Assembly (NCBI GenBank): GCA_025057615.1
Contig: JANXBF010000005.1
Span: 1 to 56,150 of the forward strand
Origin: Candidatus Calescibacterium sp.
GTDB lineage: Bacteria; DRYD01
Direction: 5' to 3'
Length of the DNA stretch: 56,150 nucleotides
Under the pieces are notes generated by a model. That model was given only the letters and a program-made list of their open reading frames with translations. It ran no database searches and was not told where the DNA came from. Shown piece by piece: positions 7,581 through 16,874 of the stretch. The translations under genes were made by a program, and so were the position numbers. Position 1 is the stretch's first letter, and each line of letters starts with the position of its first letter.

Positions 7581-8776
7581 AGAAATATATCATAATACTT
7601 TTGTTTATACATTACTTTATAATCACAATTGCCGGAGCCAATTCCATAAAATTCCTAAAAACAGATTTTGACAATCTCAGAATCTTAATAGATATTATAG
7701 ATTCTGAAAAAACAAACTTAGTAGTTAAGGGCAATAACATAAGTTTGAGGTATTCAACCGAGAAATTTCCATCAATTTATCAAGGAGGTTTTAGTTTAGC
7801 AAATCAAATAACTATACTTAATCTCAACCCAGTTTTAAAATTTTTCTATGATCATAATTATGACAAAACAGATGAAATACCTGAATACAAAGATATCATG
7901 ATACTATCATCAAATTATTTGGAGTACAAGAATAGGAAATATAGGGGGAAGTTTTTTATTGTTAATAAAGATAAAAAGTATTATCTGGTAAATTTAGTAG
8001 GAATAAATGAGTATTTAAAATCTGTAGTTCCGTCGGAGATGCCATCAAGTTGGCATATTGAAGCACTTAAAGCTCAAGCAATAGCAGCAAGAACTTATGC
8101 CATTAAGGTGACAATTGAACGAAGAAAAAAAGGAGAAGTTTTCGATCTCTATTCAACAGTTTTAGATCAAGCTTATTATGGGATAGACAAAGAGAACCCC
8201 AGAACAGATGAGGCTGTTGAAAAAACTAAAGATCTCATCATTGTTTATGATAATCAACCAATCTGGGCACTTTATCACTCCAATTGTGGAGGCCAAACCA
8301 TAGACGGAAGGATGGTTTTCCCCAAAAGGTTAGACCCAACACACCAGTATTTATCGTCAGTTAAATGTCAGTATAGTGGGAAAAAGTGGGAAAATAAAGT
8401 AGAAATCTATACAATTAAAAAAAATCTTGAAAAATCAATAAAAATTAATATCTACTCAATAGAAAATATTTATACAAATAACTTTAGAGTCTATATTATT
8501 TATAATAGAAACTCAATATATAGTTTATATAATTGGGAGATAAGAAAATTAATAGGATACAACATTATAAGGAGTCCATATATAAGTAAAATAGGCATAG
8601 AAGGGGAACATGTAGTATTTGAAGGTATTGGATTTGGTCATGGTGTTGGCCTTTGTCAATTCGGAGCCAACACATTGGCAAAAAACGGTTTTAATTATCA
8701 GGATATTATAAAATATTATTATAAAAATGTTGAAATAATTGATCTTGGAAGGTGGTTAGAAAATGCTAATATTTGA
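7577..8776 (+). CDS. SpoIID/LytB-domain secreted protein
   Basis: A 399-residue exported protein with a signal peptide (hydrophobic 4-20) and a SpoIID domain over about 135-390. Key matches: VVPSEMPSSWHIEALKAQAI at 151-170 with the catalytic-type Glu154 used by SpoIID to cleave denuded peptidoglycan strands, YHSNCGG, and the C-terminal GFGHGVGLCQFGANTLA motif. In non-sporulating bacteria such proteins are thought to act on septal or envelope peptidoglycan. No sporulation genes are in view. It lies between folD and pilT, overlapping both by a few bases. A second, larger SpoIID protein is encoded at 19795-21723. Confidence 0.85.
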   Translation: MKKYIIILLFIHYFIITIAGANSIKFLKTDFDNLRILIDIIDSEKTNLVVKGNNISLRYSTEKFPSIYQGGFSLANQITILNLNPVLKFFYDHNYDKTDEIPEYKDIMILSSNYLEYKNRKYRGKFFIVNKDKKYYLVNLVGINEYLKSVVPSEMPSSWHIEALKAQAIAARTYAIKVTIERRKKGEVFDLYSTVLDQAYYGIDKENPRTDEAVEKTKDLIIVYDNQPIWALYHSNCGGQTIDGRMVFPKRLDPTHQYLSSVKCQYSGKKWENKVEIYTIKKNLEKSIKINIYSIENIYTNNFRVYIIYNRNSIYSLYNWEIRKLIGYNIIRSPYISKIGIEGEHVVFEGIGFGHGVGLCQFGANTLAKNGFNYQDIIKYYYKNVEIIDLGRWLENANI

Positions 8777-9812
8777 TCTATTGGAAAACATGCATAAACT
8801 AGAAGCAAGTGACTTACATTTGGGTGTTGGGTCCCCACCAATTTTCAGAGTGAAGGGGAAGTTGAAAGCTCTTAATTTTCCCCCATTAACAAATGAGATG
8901 ATAAGGAGCATGGTGTTTGCCCTTCTCACATCAGAACAAATTGAAGAGTTTGAGAAATCTAGGGAATTGGATTTTTCTTACTCACTAGAAAATACTGGTA
9001 GGTTTAGAGGTAATCTATATTTTCAAAAGGGAACAATAGCTGCAGCTATAAGATCCATACCTTTTAAAATAAAAAATATGGAGGAATTGGGTTTACCACC
9101 AATATTGGCAGAAATGTCCTCATTTGAAAGAGGGTTCTTTTTAGTGACTGGTCCCACAGGAGTCGGTAAATCAACAACATTAGCTTCAATGATAGACTAT
9201 ATAAATAACAATTTTTCAAAACACATCATAACAATAGAGGATCCTATAGAATATGTTCACGTAAATAAAAAATCAGTGATACATCAGAGAGAAATTGGTG
9301 TAGATACACACTCATTTCATGAAGCTCTGAGACATGTTTTAAGGCAAGATCCTGACGTTATCTTAATAGGAGAGATGAGGGATATGGAAAGCATTTCCTT
9401 AGCTTTAACTGCAGCAGAAACAGGACACCTTGTATTTTCAACCTTACATACATTTGGAATAGTTAACACAATAGATAGGATAGTTGACGTATTTCCAGCT
9501 TCACAGCAAAACCAAGTAAGAACTCAATTAGCCAACATTTTAAATGGATCAATGTCACAAATATTAGTTCCGACAGTTGATGGCAATCTTATAGTAGCCT
9601 ATGAGGTAGTAGTTGCCAATGCAGCAGTGAGAAACCTGATAAGAAAGGGAGAACATCATCAACTTTACAATGTTCTATATACTGGAAGAGAATCAGGAAT
9701 GATATCTTTAGAATCAAGGCTAACAGAACTATACAAAAAAGGTCTAATAACCAAAGACACTGCCTATAGATACGCAAATAACAAAGATGTCATTGCAAGA
9801 ATGATAGAATGA
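8763..9812 (+). CDS. pilT: Type IV pilus retraction ATPase PilT
   Basis: A 349-residue hexameric ATPase that powers pilus retraction and twitching. The N-terminus has the ASDLHLGVGSPPIFRVKG motif of the PilT/PilB N-domain; Walker A is GPTGVGKS at 130-137, Walker B DPDVILIGEMRD at 196-207, and the His box GHLVFSTLHT follows. Length and the AIRSIP and GEMRD motifs match PilT rather than the longer PilB assembly ATPase, which is not in the window. Starts 14 bases inside the SpoIID gene and overlaps the next gene by 4 bases. The minor pilins at 2163-4172 are probable partners. Confidence 0.95.
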   Translation: MLIFDLLENMHKLEASDLHLGVGSPPIFRVKGKLKALNFPPLTNEMIRSMVFALLTSEQIEEFEKSRELDFSYSLENTGRFRGNLYFQKGTIAAAIRSIPFKIKNMEELGLPPILAEMSSFERGFFLVTGPTGVGKSTTLASMIDYINNNFSKHIITIEDPIEYVHVNKKSVIHQREIGVDTHSFHEALRHVLRQDPDVILIGEMRDMESISLALTAAETGHLVFSTLHTFGIVNTIDRIVDVFPASQQNQVRTQLANILNGSMSQILVPTVDGNLIVAYEVVVANAAVRNLIRKGEHHQLYNVLYTGRESGMISLESRLTELYKKGLITKDTAYRYANNKDVIARMIE

Positions 9813-10102
9813 ACCTTTTAGAATTAATAATCTTCATCCTTATCATATTCTTGCTGGTTTTCATTGACGGCTTCACTAGAATCCTGTATATACTGATGAA
9901 ATACAAACCTGATTTTTTCATGTACAGTTTGTTTAGATTTTCATTAATTATTATAATAATACTTCTATTTATAAAGTTATTTCCTAATTTCTATTTTTAC
10001 AGTATAGGTTTTTTGATTTATTTACTATTCAGTGGTCTAATTTGGAAAGGTATACTAAAATTATGGTATTCCAACTACATAAAAAAGAACAGAATAGAAT
10101 AG
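9809..10102 (+). CDS. Small membrane protein of unknown function
   Basis: A 97-residue, very hydrophobic protein with three predicted membrane segments (about 3-25, 37-57 and 62-80) and a basic C-terminus (YIKKNRIE). No family is recognised. Its ATGA overlap with pilT suggests that it is co-translated and could be a membrane partner of the pilus machine, though this is only positional. It is the last protein gene before tRNA-Trp, with 38 A/T-rich bases between. Confidence 0.65.
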   Translation: MNLLELIIFILIIFLLVFIDGFTRILYILMKYKPDFFMYSLFRFSLIIIIILLFIKLFPNFYFYSIGFLIYLLFSGLIWKGILKLWYSNYIKKNRIE

Positions 10103-10140
10103 AAGGATATATAAATAAGATTGTCAAAAGATAAAACTAT

Positions 10141-10214
10141 AGGGCGGTAGCTCAGTTTGGTAGAGCGGTGGACTCCAAATCCATTGGTCGGGGGTTCAAA
10201 TCCTCTCCGCCCTG
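10141..10214 (+). tRNA. tRNA-Trp (CCA)
   Basis: A complete cloverleaf is visible: acceptor AGGGCGG/CCGCCCT, D-arm GCTC/GAGC, anticodon stem GTGGA/TCCAT enclosing CTCCAAA with anticodon CCA, a 5-base variable loop and T-arm with TTCAAAT. The discriminator base is G, as expected for tryptophan. The terminal CCA is not encoded (CAA follows). An LptD-like gene starts 8 bases after the discriminator base, so 3' processing of the tRNA would produce the 5' end of that mRNA. Confidence 0.96.
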
Positions 10215-10222
10215 CAACAAAA

Positions 10223-12324
10223 ATGAAGTTTTTTTTTTCATAGCAACATTACTACTTTTTACGCTCCTTCCATCATATCCTAAAGACACAGATATAATTC
10301 TCTATACTCCACAAATAGTATCAGACCCCCAAAAAATAGAAATTAATCAAACCATAGAAATATACACCAACCAATATTGGTTGAAATCATCAAATGCCAA
10401 CATAGACAAGGAAAAAAGAAAAATTACAATACCTGGAAAAACATTTATCAAAAATTTAGATACTCAAGATGAATTTGTAACTGAAAAATTAGAAATTGAA
10501 TACAACACCGAAGGTAAAATAGAAAAGATATATGGTGCAAGAGGAGCAGGTTACATCACTAGCTTCGGTGAAGAACCTTTGAAACTAAAAGATAAGTTAT
10601 TCTTTGAATATTCACAAATATATCTCTTTTCAAACAAATATACATTTGAAAATGTTAAATTTTCAACCTGTAACTTATGTGGATATGATCATTTTGATGA
10701 TAAGCATTATATTCTCAATTCAGAAAAAGTTGATGTCATACCCGAAGACAAAATGATACTTTCAAATTCCAAAATGTTTCTGTATAAAAAGCAAATATTC
10801 GGATACAAAAAATTAATAATACCCCTAAAGCGAAAAAAAACTCCACAACTTCTACAAGAAGATACATCGACGTTTCCAAAAATAGGATACAACAACACAG
10901 ATGGATTCTTTATTACTAAAAATTTCGATTATTTTTTCAACAATTCAAATTATGGAAAGATACTAACAAAGTATGGTCAATACACAGGAATATACTATGG
11001 AATAAACAGTCACTACACCAAACAAATAGGAAAAATAAATGTTAAATTTGATAACTACTTATTTGTTAACAACAATAAAAAGTTTGGTAACAATTTCAGA
11101 AATATCAACACTAACCTTAATTTAACAGGAAACCAGTTAAATATCTTTGTCAGATACTCAAGCAACAGATCAATATATAGAAATTTCAGGGCTCCACTTA
11201 CGGAAAGTATATCCTACGGATTCACAACAAATATAAAAGGAATAAATATAAGCTATGCTTCCAGTAAAACATCAACAGAAAAACAGTTTTCTTCACTTAA
11301 TCAATTCCTGAGGTTATCAGGTAATTTTAAGAACTTTAATTTCAACTTTAATCTAAATGATCTACAAAATACTTACTTTATAACCAATAACTTTCAGACA
11401 AGTCAAAATGTAAAACTGGACTTAAATTATACTTTTTCAAAAAATTTATATACATTATCTTTATTATTAGATAACACAACGAATAATTATGGTTTCTTTG
11501 GAGTTAATAAACTTCCTGAATTGACATTAAAATTGAACAAACCTATAAAATTCAAAGATAGAATAACAATATCTCCTTCAATATTCCTGGGTAAATACAA
11601 AGAACCAAGGTTCAACAGAAACACGACTAAATATCAGCTATTTCTGAATTACAGTATTCAGCACATAAAAGATAAAGATTTAAATTGGACAACGAATGGT
11701 ATTTTTAAACAGAATTTCTTTGATACTGGTAAATACTACTCTGACAGAAATTTTCACGCTTCCTATGTTCATTCATTCGTTTCAAATTTCAGCTTAATAA
11801 AAAGAAGTTATAAATTAAATATAAATTACACTTATAATTTTGGGAAAGGATTTGCTCCGATATTTTCAGATTTCACTGGAAAGTATCAAAACCTTTCAGC
11901 CAACCTTTCTATTTTTAATAACAGAACTTTTGATCTAAACTTATCAACAAACTATAATCTCAATACTGGTTCAACAAGCCCAATAAGTGTCAATTTTAAA
12001 TATTTTCCCAACAATAAGTTTAACGCAAGTATTTTCACAACATTTGATACAAAAAGAAGCTCATTCACAAACATAAATACTAACATAGATTGGTATATAT
12101 CCCAAAGTATACGCCTTACAACATGGTTCAACTACAATTCCTTTACTAAAAAAATAGATTATGTAGATTTAGTACTTATAAAAGATAACCACTGTTGGGT
12201 AAATTATATAGTTTATAGAAGTTCATTAAAACAGCTATATTTCTATGCATATCTAAAAGCATTACCAATATTGGGAATAAATATTGGTATAGACCAATCA
12301 AAAAAGTTTACGCCACAATATTGA
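10223..12324 (+). CDS. lptD: LptD-like LPS-assembly outer-membrane protein; start out of frame at a T10 run
   Basis: About 700 residues: a jelly-roll (OstA-like) N-domain, the STCNLCGYDHFDDKHYIL segment and the FGYKKLIIPL strand that match LptD, then a long Asn/Tyr/Phe-rich part with alternating strands typical of an outer-membrane barrel. LptD inserts LPS into the outer leaflet. The open frame from base 10225 has no start codon after the tRNA. The ATG at 10223 reads MKFFFS then stops at 10241; one extra T in the ten-T run (10229-10238) would give MKFFFFIATLLLFTLLPS, a textbook signal peptide, in frame with the rest. Cause may be sequencing error, slippage or phase variation. Upstream in-frame ATG (10168) lies inside the tRNA and is not credible. 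No Shine-Dalgarno. Confidence 0.7.
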
Positions 12325-12340
12325 AAGGAGGTGTTAAAAA

Positions 12341-13738
12341 ATGGCCAGAACAATCATAGAAAAAATATGGGATAACCACGTAATTTATGAGTTCGATGGT
12401 TGGTATGGCTTGTATGTAGATTTACATTTCATACATGAGGTAACTTCCCCCCAAGCTTTTGAGGGGTTAGAGTTAGCCAACAGAAAAGTCAGACGTCCTG
12501 ATCTAACAGTAGCTACAGTTGATCACAATGTTCCAACGACCCCGAATCACAGTCCAATAACAGATCCAATAGCTGAAAAACAAATAAGATCTTTATATAA
12601 GAACACTGAAAAGTGGGGTATCCTGTTTTTTGATATAAACTCACCCTATCAAGGAATAGTTCACGTAATTGGTCCAGAACTTGGAATCACCCAACCAGGA
12701 ATGGTAATAGTTTGCGGTGATTCACATACATCAACACATGGAGCCCTCGGAGCAATGGCATTCGGAATAGGAACCTCAGAAGTAGAATTAGTTCTCTCAA
12801 CACAAACAATTAAAGTAAAAAAACCTAAAACTATGGAAATAAGATTTGAGGGAGAGTTGAGCAAGGGTGTATATTCTAAAGACGTTATTCTTGCACTAAT
12901 AGGAAAAATAGGGGTTGGTGGAGCGAATGGATACGCTGTGGAATACACAGGCAATTTCATAACCAATTTATCCATAGAAGGTAGATTAACAATATGTAAT
13001 ATGAGCATAGAGGCTGGCGCAAGAGTGGGAATAATTTCTCCTGACGAAAAAACATTTGAATACTTAGAAGGTAAGCCTTTTGCTCCCAAAGGGAAAGAGT
13101 GGGAAAAAGCTCTTTCATATTGGCAAACATTGAAATCTGATCCTCAAGCAAAATACGATAAAGTAGTTACTATGAATGTTAGTAACCTTGAACCAATGGT
13201 AACTTGGGGTACGAATCCATCCCAAGTTCAACCCATAACAGGTAGAATACCATATCTTCATGAAATAGAAGATGAGTTTCTGAGAAATTCGGCAAAAAAA
13301 GCACTGAGTTATATGGGATTAGAAGAGGGAACAAGAATCACCGACATACCTATAGACGTGGTTTTCATTGGTTCGTGTACCAATGCAAGGATAGAAGATT
13401 TAAGGGAAGCTGCAAAAGTTATAAAAGGCAAAAAAGTCCATCCCAAAGTCAGAGCAATGGTAGTTCCGGGATCAACACAGGTAAAACTACAAGCTGAAAA
13501 AGAGGGCTTGGATAAGATATTCAAAGATTCTGGGTTTGAATGGAGAGAATCTGGTTGCTCCATGTGTCTTGGAATGAACCCAGATGTGTTAGCTCCAGGA
13601 CAAAGATGTGCCTCAACTTCCAACAGAAACTTTGAAAATAGACAAGGTAAAGGAGGAAGAACACATTTGGTCAGCCCTGCTATGGCAGCAGCAGCAGCAA
13701 TAGCAGGAAAATTTATAGATGTAAGAGAAATTCTGTAA
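12341..13738 (+). CDS. leuC: 3-isopropylmalate dehydratase large subunit
   Basis: A 465-residue aconitase-family protein of leucine biosynthesis that, with LeuD, isomerises 2- to 3-isopropylmalate. The [4Fe-4S] ligands are in place: Cys346 in [11 protein letters not shown], and Cys406 and Cys409 in [11 protein letters not shown]. The N-terminus ([18 protein letters not shown], then [10 protein letters not shown]) and the length match bacterial-type LeuC (466 residues in E. coli). Strong ribosome site AAAGGAGGTG 8 bases before the ATG. leuD follows after 11 bases with its own GGAGG. leuA lies downstream on the other strand; leuB is not in the window. Confidence 0.97.
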   Translation: MARTIIEKIWDNHVIYEFDGWYGLYVDLHFIHEVTSPQAFEGLELANRKVRRPDLTVATVDHNVPTTPNHSPITDPIAEKQIRSLYKNTEKWGILFFDINSPYQGIVHVIGPELGITQPGMVIVCGDSHTSTHGALGAMAFGIGTSEVELVLSTQTIKVKKPKTMEIRFEGELSKGVYSKDVILALIGKIGVGGANGYAVEYTGNFITNLSIEGRLTICNMSIEAGARVGIISPDEKTFEYLEGKPFAPKGKEWEKALSYWQTLKSDPQAKYDKVVTMNVSNLEPMVTWGTNPSQVQPITGRIPYLHEIEDEFLRNSAKKALSYMGLEEGTRITDIPIDVVFIGSCTNARIEDLREAAKVIKGKKVHPKVRAMVVPGSTQVKLQAEKEGLDKIFKDSGFEWRESGCSMCLGMNPDVLAPGQRCASTSNRNFENRQGKGGRTHLVSPAMAAAAAIAGKFIDVREIL

Positions 13739-13749
13739 GGAGGTAAGAA

Positions 13750-14370
13750 ATGAAAGGTATAACAATATATAAAGGTAAAGCCACCTATATTGATAGAGCT
13801 GATATTGATACAGATCAAATCATGCCAAAACAGTTCCTAAAAAGAATAGAGAAAACAGGATTTGGACAGTATGTATTCTACGAATGGAGATATTTAAAAG
13901 ATGGCTCACCAAACATGGAATTTGAACTGAACAAATACCCTAATTCAACAATACTAATTACTGGCCCGAACTTCGGCTGTGGTTCATCAAGAGAACATGC
14001 CGTATGGGGATTAAAAGAGTATGGTTTCAGAGTAATAATATCTCCCTCTTTCGCAGATATATTCTACTTCAATGCAGTTGAAAATATGCTATTACCATGC
14101 ACAGTAACCCATGATAATGTAAAACTGTTAATACAAAAAGTTAGAGAAAAAGGTGAATATTATCTTACAGTTGATTTACCCAACCAATTAATATACGATG
14201 ATGAAAACATAAAAATTCCATTCATTATAGACCAGGAATCAAAAGATAGATTAATTAAAGGTTGGGACAGCATAGATTTAGTTCTAAGATTTGAAGATAA
14301 GATAAGTGAGTATGAAAAAAATAGACCCTCTTTTTTTCCAACAACCAAAAACTTTCAACATACAAAGTAA
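13750..14370 (+). CDS. leuD: 3-isopropylmalate dehydratase small subunit
   Basis: A 206-residue swivel-domain partner of LeuC. Seen: DIDTDQIMPKQFLKRI near the N-terminus and TGPNFGCGSSREHAVWGLKE, the signature that binds the substrate carboxylate, followed by SPSFADIFYFNA. Length matches the E. coli-type LeuD (~200). Start supported by AAGGAGG at 13737-13743. Its stop overlaps the ATG of the dehydrogenase gene by one base, so the two are probably co-transcribed. Confidence 0.96.
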   Translation: MKGITIYKGKATYIDRADIDTDQIMPKQFLKRIEKTGFGQYVFYEWRYLKDGSPNMEFELNKYPNSTILITGPNFGCGSSREHAVWGLKEYGFRVIISPSFADIFYFNAVENMLLPCTVTHDNVKLLIQKVREKGEYYLTVDLPNQLIYDDENIKIPFIIDQESKDRLIKGWDSIDLVLRFEDKISEYEKNRPSFFPTTKNFQHTK

Positions 14371-15374
14371 TGTATAAAAGCCAGGGATACTTTGTAAATA
14401 AAGGTAAAATATATCTCGATATCAATGAAATTCAAGAATTATATGATAATGAAGTACTACTTGATATAATGTTTTGTGGTTTATGTAGAACAGATTTACA
14501 TATTATAGACGAAGAGATTCCGTTTACTAAATATCCCATTATTCCTGGCCATCAAATAATAGGGAAGGTTGTAAAAAAAGGGAAAAACGCCAACACAAAG
14601 ATTGGAGATAAACTGGGAATATATTGGTTATACTCAAGTTGTGGTAAATGTTACTATTGCTCAGTTGGAAAGGAAAATCTGTGTGATAACGCAAATTTTA
14701 CCGGTTGCACTGTTCATGGAGGTTTTCAACAATACATAAAGATTTCGCAGGATTACACAGTAAGTATACCGAGTTTTTACGAGGATTATGAGATTGCTCC
14801 TCTATTATGCGCAGGAATCATAGGATACAGAGCACTGTCATTTGTTGAAAATTGTGAAACTATTGGTATATACGGTTTCGGTTCTGCAGGACATATCATA
14901 GCTCAAATAGCTATATGGCAAGGTAAAAAAGTGATGGCTTTCATAAAACGTAACGATATCAAAACTGCAAAATTAGCAGAAAACCTCGGATGCAACGTCT
15001 ATTATAGTGATGAAATTATAGAGTTTAAGCACCAAGGTAGTATAATTTTTGCACCTGCTGGAGAATTATTAAAAACAGCCTTAATAAATACAACCAAAGG
15101 AGGCATAATCGTCTGTGCCGGAATACATATGTCAGAAATACCACCACTTAAGTACCAATGGATATGGAATGAAAAAATTATTAGATCAGTAGCCAACGTC
15201 ACAAGAGAAGATGCAAAAAAGTTATTCCAACTTATCAACGATTTTTATGAAAAAAATGGGAAAAAAATAAAAATAGACATTGATTTGTATCCAATAGAAA
15301 AAATTGAAGAAGTAATAGAAAAATACAGAAAAAGTAAAACTTCAAAGTCAGTAGTATTCCAAATAATTAAATGA
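14370..15374 (+). CDS. Zinc-dependent alcohol dehydrogenase-like protein
   Basis: A 334-residue medium-chain dehydrogenase. The catalytic zinc ligands are Cys39 (CGLCRTDLH), His61 (PGHQIIG) and Cys147; four cysteines at 91, 94, 97 and 105 form the structural zinc lobe. The nucleotide loop IGIYGFGSAGHI lies near residue 165. The layout resembles the AdhA/AdhP-type alcohol dehydrogenases that oxidise or reduce short-chain alcohols and aldehydes with NAD(P). It starts on the last base of leuD and overlaps the next gene by 4 bases; whether it has any role in branched-chain metabolism is not shown by sequence. Confidence 0.88.
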   Translation: MYKSQGYFVNKGKIYLDINEIQELYDNEVLLDIMFCGLCRTDLHIIDEEIPFTKYPIIPGHQIIGKVVKKGKNANTKIGDKLGIYWLYSSCGKCYYCSVGKENLCDNANFTGCTVHGGFQQYIKISQDYTVSIPSFYEDYEIAPLLCAGIIGYRALSFVENCETIGIYGFGSAGHIIAQIAIWQGKKVMAFIKRNDIKTAKLAENLGCNVYYSDEIIEFKHQGSIIFAPAGELLKTALINTTKGGIIVCAGIHMSEIPPLKYQWIWNEKIIRSVANVTREDAKKLFQLINDFYEKNGKKIKIDIDLYPIEKIEEVIEKYRKSKTSKSVVFQIIK

Positions 15375-16846
15375 GTTACAGAGAAATATTAGAAGAATAC
15401 GATTTTATAGAAGACAAAGAAGAATTTTGGAAAAATTTGAACACTCCCAAACCCTCATATTTCAGAATTAACACTTTAAAACATGATAAAGAAAAGATCG
15501 TAAGTGCTCTCAAGAGATACCCTGATCTTGAATTTGAAGAAATAAAAACATTGGATAACTATTACATTGTTAACAAAGGTAATATAAGCAAGAAACCCGA
15601 GCATTTATTCGGATACCTCTATATACAGGATATATCATCGGCCATGGTAGTTAACATGTTCAACAAAAAAACAAATCCTTCTTTAATAATAGATATGTGT
15701 GCTTCACCAGGAGGTAAAACCACCTTACTATCAACAATCTTCCCCAATAGTCTAATAATAGCAAATGATGTGGATAGAATAAAAAGTCTGGTTCACAACG
15801 TACAAAGGATTGGTTCACTTAATGTTGTGATTACCCAATGTAATGCCAGATTCTTCCCTTTTATAACAAACAAGGAGATAGACTTCATACTGGCAGATGT
15901 TCCATGCTCAGCAGAATCAAACCTTGATAACTATGAAAATTATAATATCCAAAAACACCGAAATTTCATTGAATACATAACAAAAATACAATACGAAATA
16001 TTGAACAGAGCTACAAAAATCTCCAGCAAAAACACCGAAATAGTATATTCAACATGTACATTTAACCCTATGGAAAATGAATACATAATTGATAAGCTGG
16101 TAAAAGAACAAAAAATTGTGGTTTCCGAATTACCCAAATTGGAAAACTTTAAAAACATACAAACTGGACTCGTAAAATACAAAGACATAGAATTTGATAA
16201 AAGCTTGAGCAAAACCCTTAGAATCTATCCTGAGAATATGAAAGGAATGTTCATATCCAAAATTTTACCAACAAAATATCAACAAGAAAAAAACGGATCA
16301 ACAGCAAAAATACTCAACCTAGAAGATAAGCCAACCTTTCAAAATCATATAATCCAAAAGATTAGTAATGACTTAGTTCTTAGCTATTTAGATAAATTTG
16401 GTATTCAACATGAAATAGTTAACAGGTTCACTTGGTTTCACAAGGACAAAGAAAAAATTTCAGATATATATGTAAGTTCAACAGATCTTTTTCTTGTTAA
16501 AGAAAAGGGTCCATTAAAAGTGGAACATTTTGGATTAAAAGCATTTAGATACTTTAAACCTCTGAAAATTTATAAGCCAACAAGCTCATTCCTAACAATT
16601 ATAGGAAAGTACATAACCAAAAATTTCGTAGAACTGAAATTTGATCTTAACCTTCTGAAAAAATTTTTGATGAGAGAAGAAATTGAGTTTAACCAGTTTG
16701 AACAAATAGAAATTGATAACTCATACCCTTTTGTAGCAGTGAAATTCAATGGATTGGTAATAGGTTGTGGAATATCTAAAAATGGCAAGATATTGAGTGA
16801 GATACCAATATCAAAGTCAGAGTTTCTCTTAAATATAATAGACTAA
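15371..16846 (+). CDS. RsmF/NOL1-family RNA (cytosine-5)-methyltransferase
   Basis: A 491-residue SAM-dependent RNA methyltransferase. The core spans about 25-260: MCASPGGKT at 109-117 (SAM loop), ANDVD, the DVPCS box with Cys179 (product release) and STCTF with catalytic Cys229, then NPMENE. The C-terminal ~200 residues resemble the RsmF-type extension with a PUA-like fold (GLKAFRYFKP, then FVAVKFNGLVIGCG). RsmF methylates 16S rRNA at one cytosine; the exact target here cannot be read from sequence. Overlaps the dehydrogenase gene by 4 bases; converges with leuA 28 bases away, with no clear terminator between. Confidence 0.87.
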   Translation: MSYREILEEYDFIEDKEEFWKNLNTPKPSYFRINTLKHDKEKIVSALKRYPDLEFEEIKTLDNYYIVNKGNISKKPEHLFGYLYIQDISSAMVVNMFNKKTNPSLIIDMCASPGGKTTLLSTIFPNSLIIANDVDRIKSLVHNVQRIGSLNVVITQCNARFFPFITNKEIDFILADVPCSAESNLDNYENYNIQKHRNFIEYITKIQYEILNRATKISSKNTEIVYSTCTFNPMENEYIIDKLVKEQKIVVSELPKLENFKNIQTGLVKYKDIEFDKSLSKTLRIYPENMKGMFISKILPTKYQQEKNGSTAKILNLEDKPTFQNHIIQKISNDLVLSYLDKFGIQHEIVNRFTWFHKDKEKISDIYVSSTDLFLVKEKGPLKVEHFGLKAFRYFKPLKIYKPTSSFLTIIGKYITKNFVELKFDLNLLKKFLMREEIEFNQFEQIEIDNSYPFVAVKFNGLVIGCGISKNGKILSEIPISKSEFLLNIID

Positions 16847-16874
16847 ACTTGATAAATTTAATTTGAGAAAATTT

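Noticed and set aside
10168-10222. ATG inside the tRNA-Trp gene as start of the LptD-like protein
   Set aside because: It lies in the anticodon arm of a complete cloverleaf; the resulting N-terminus would bury the signal peptide behind 21 non-signal residues.
16847-16874. Terminator between the RsmF-like gene and leuA
   Set aside because: Only a weak A/T palindrome (AGAAAATTTCT) is present, which is common by chance in this sequence.
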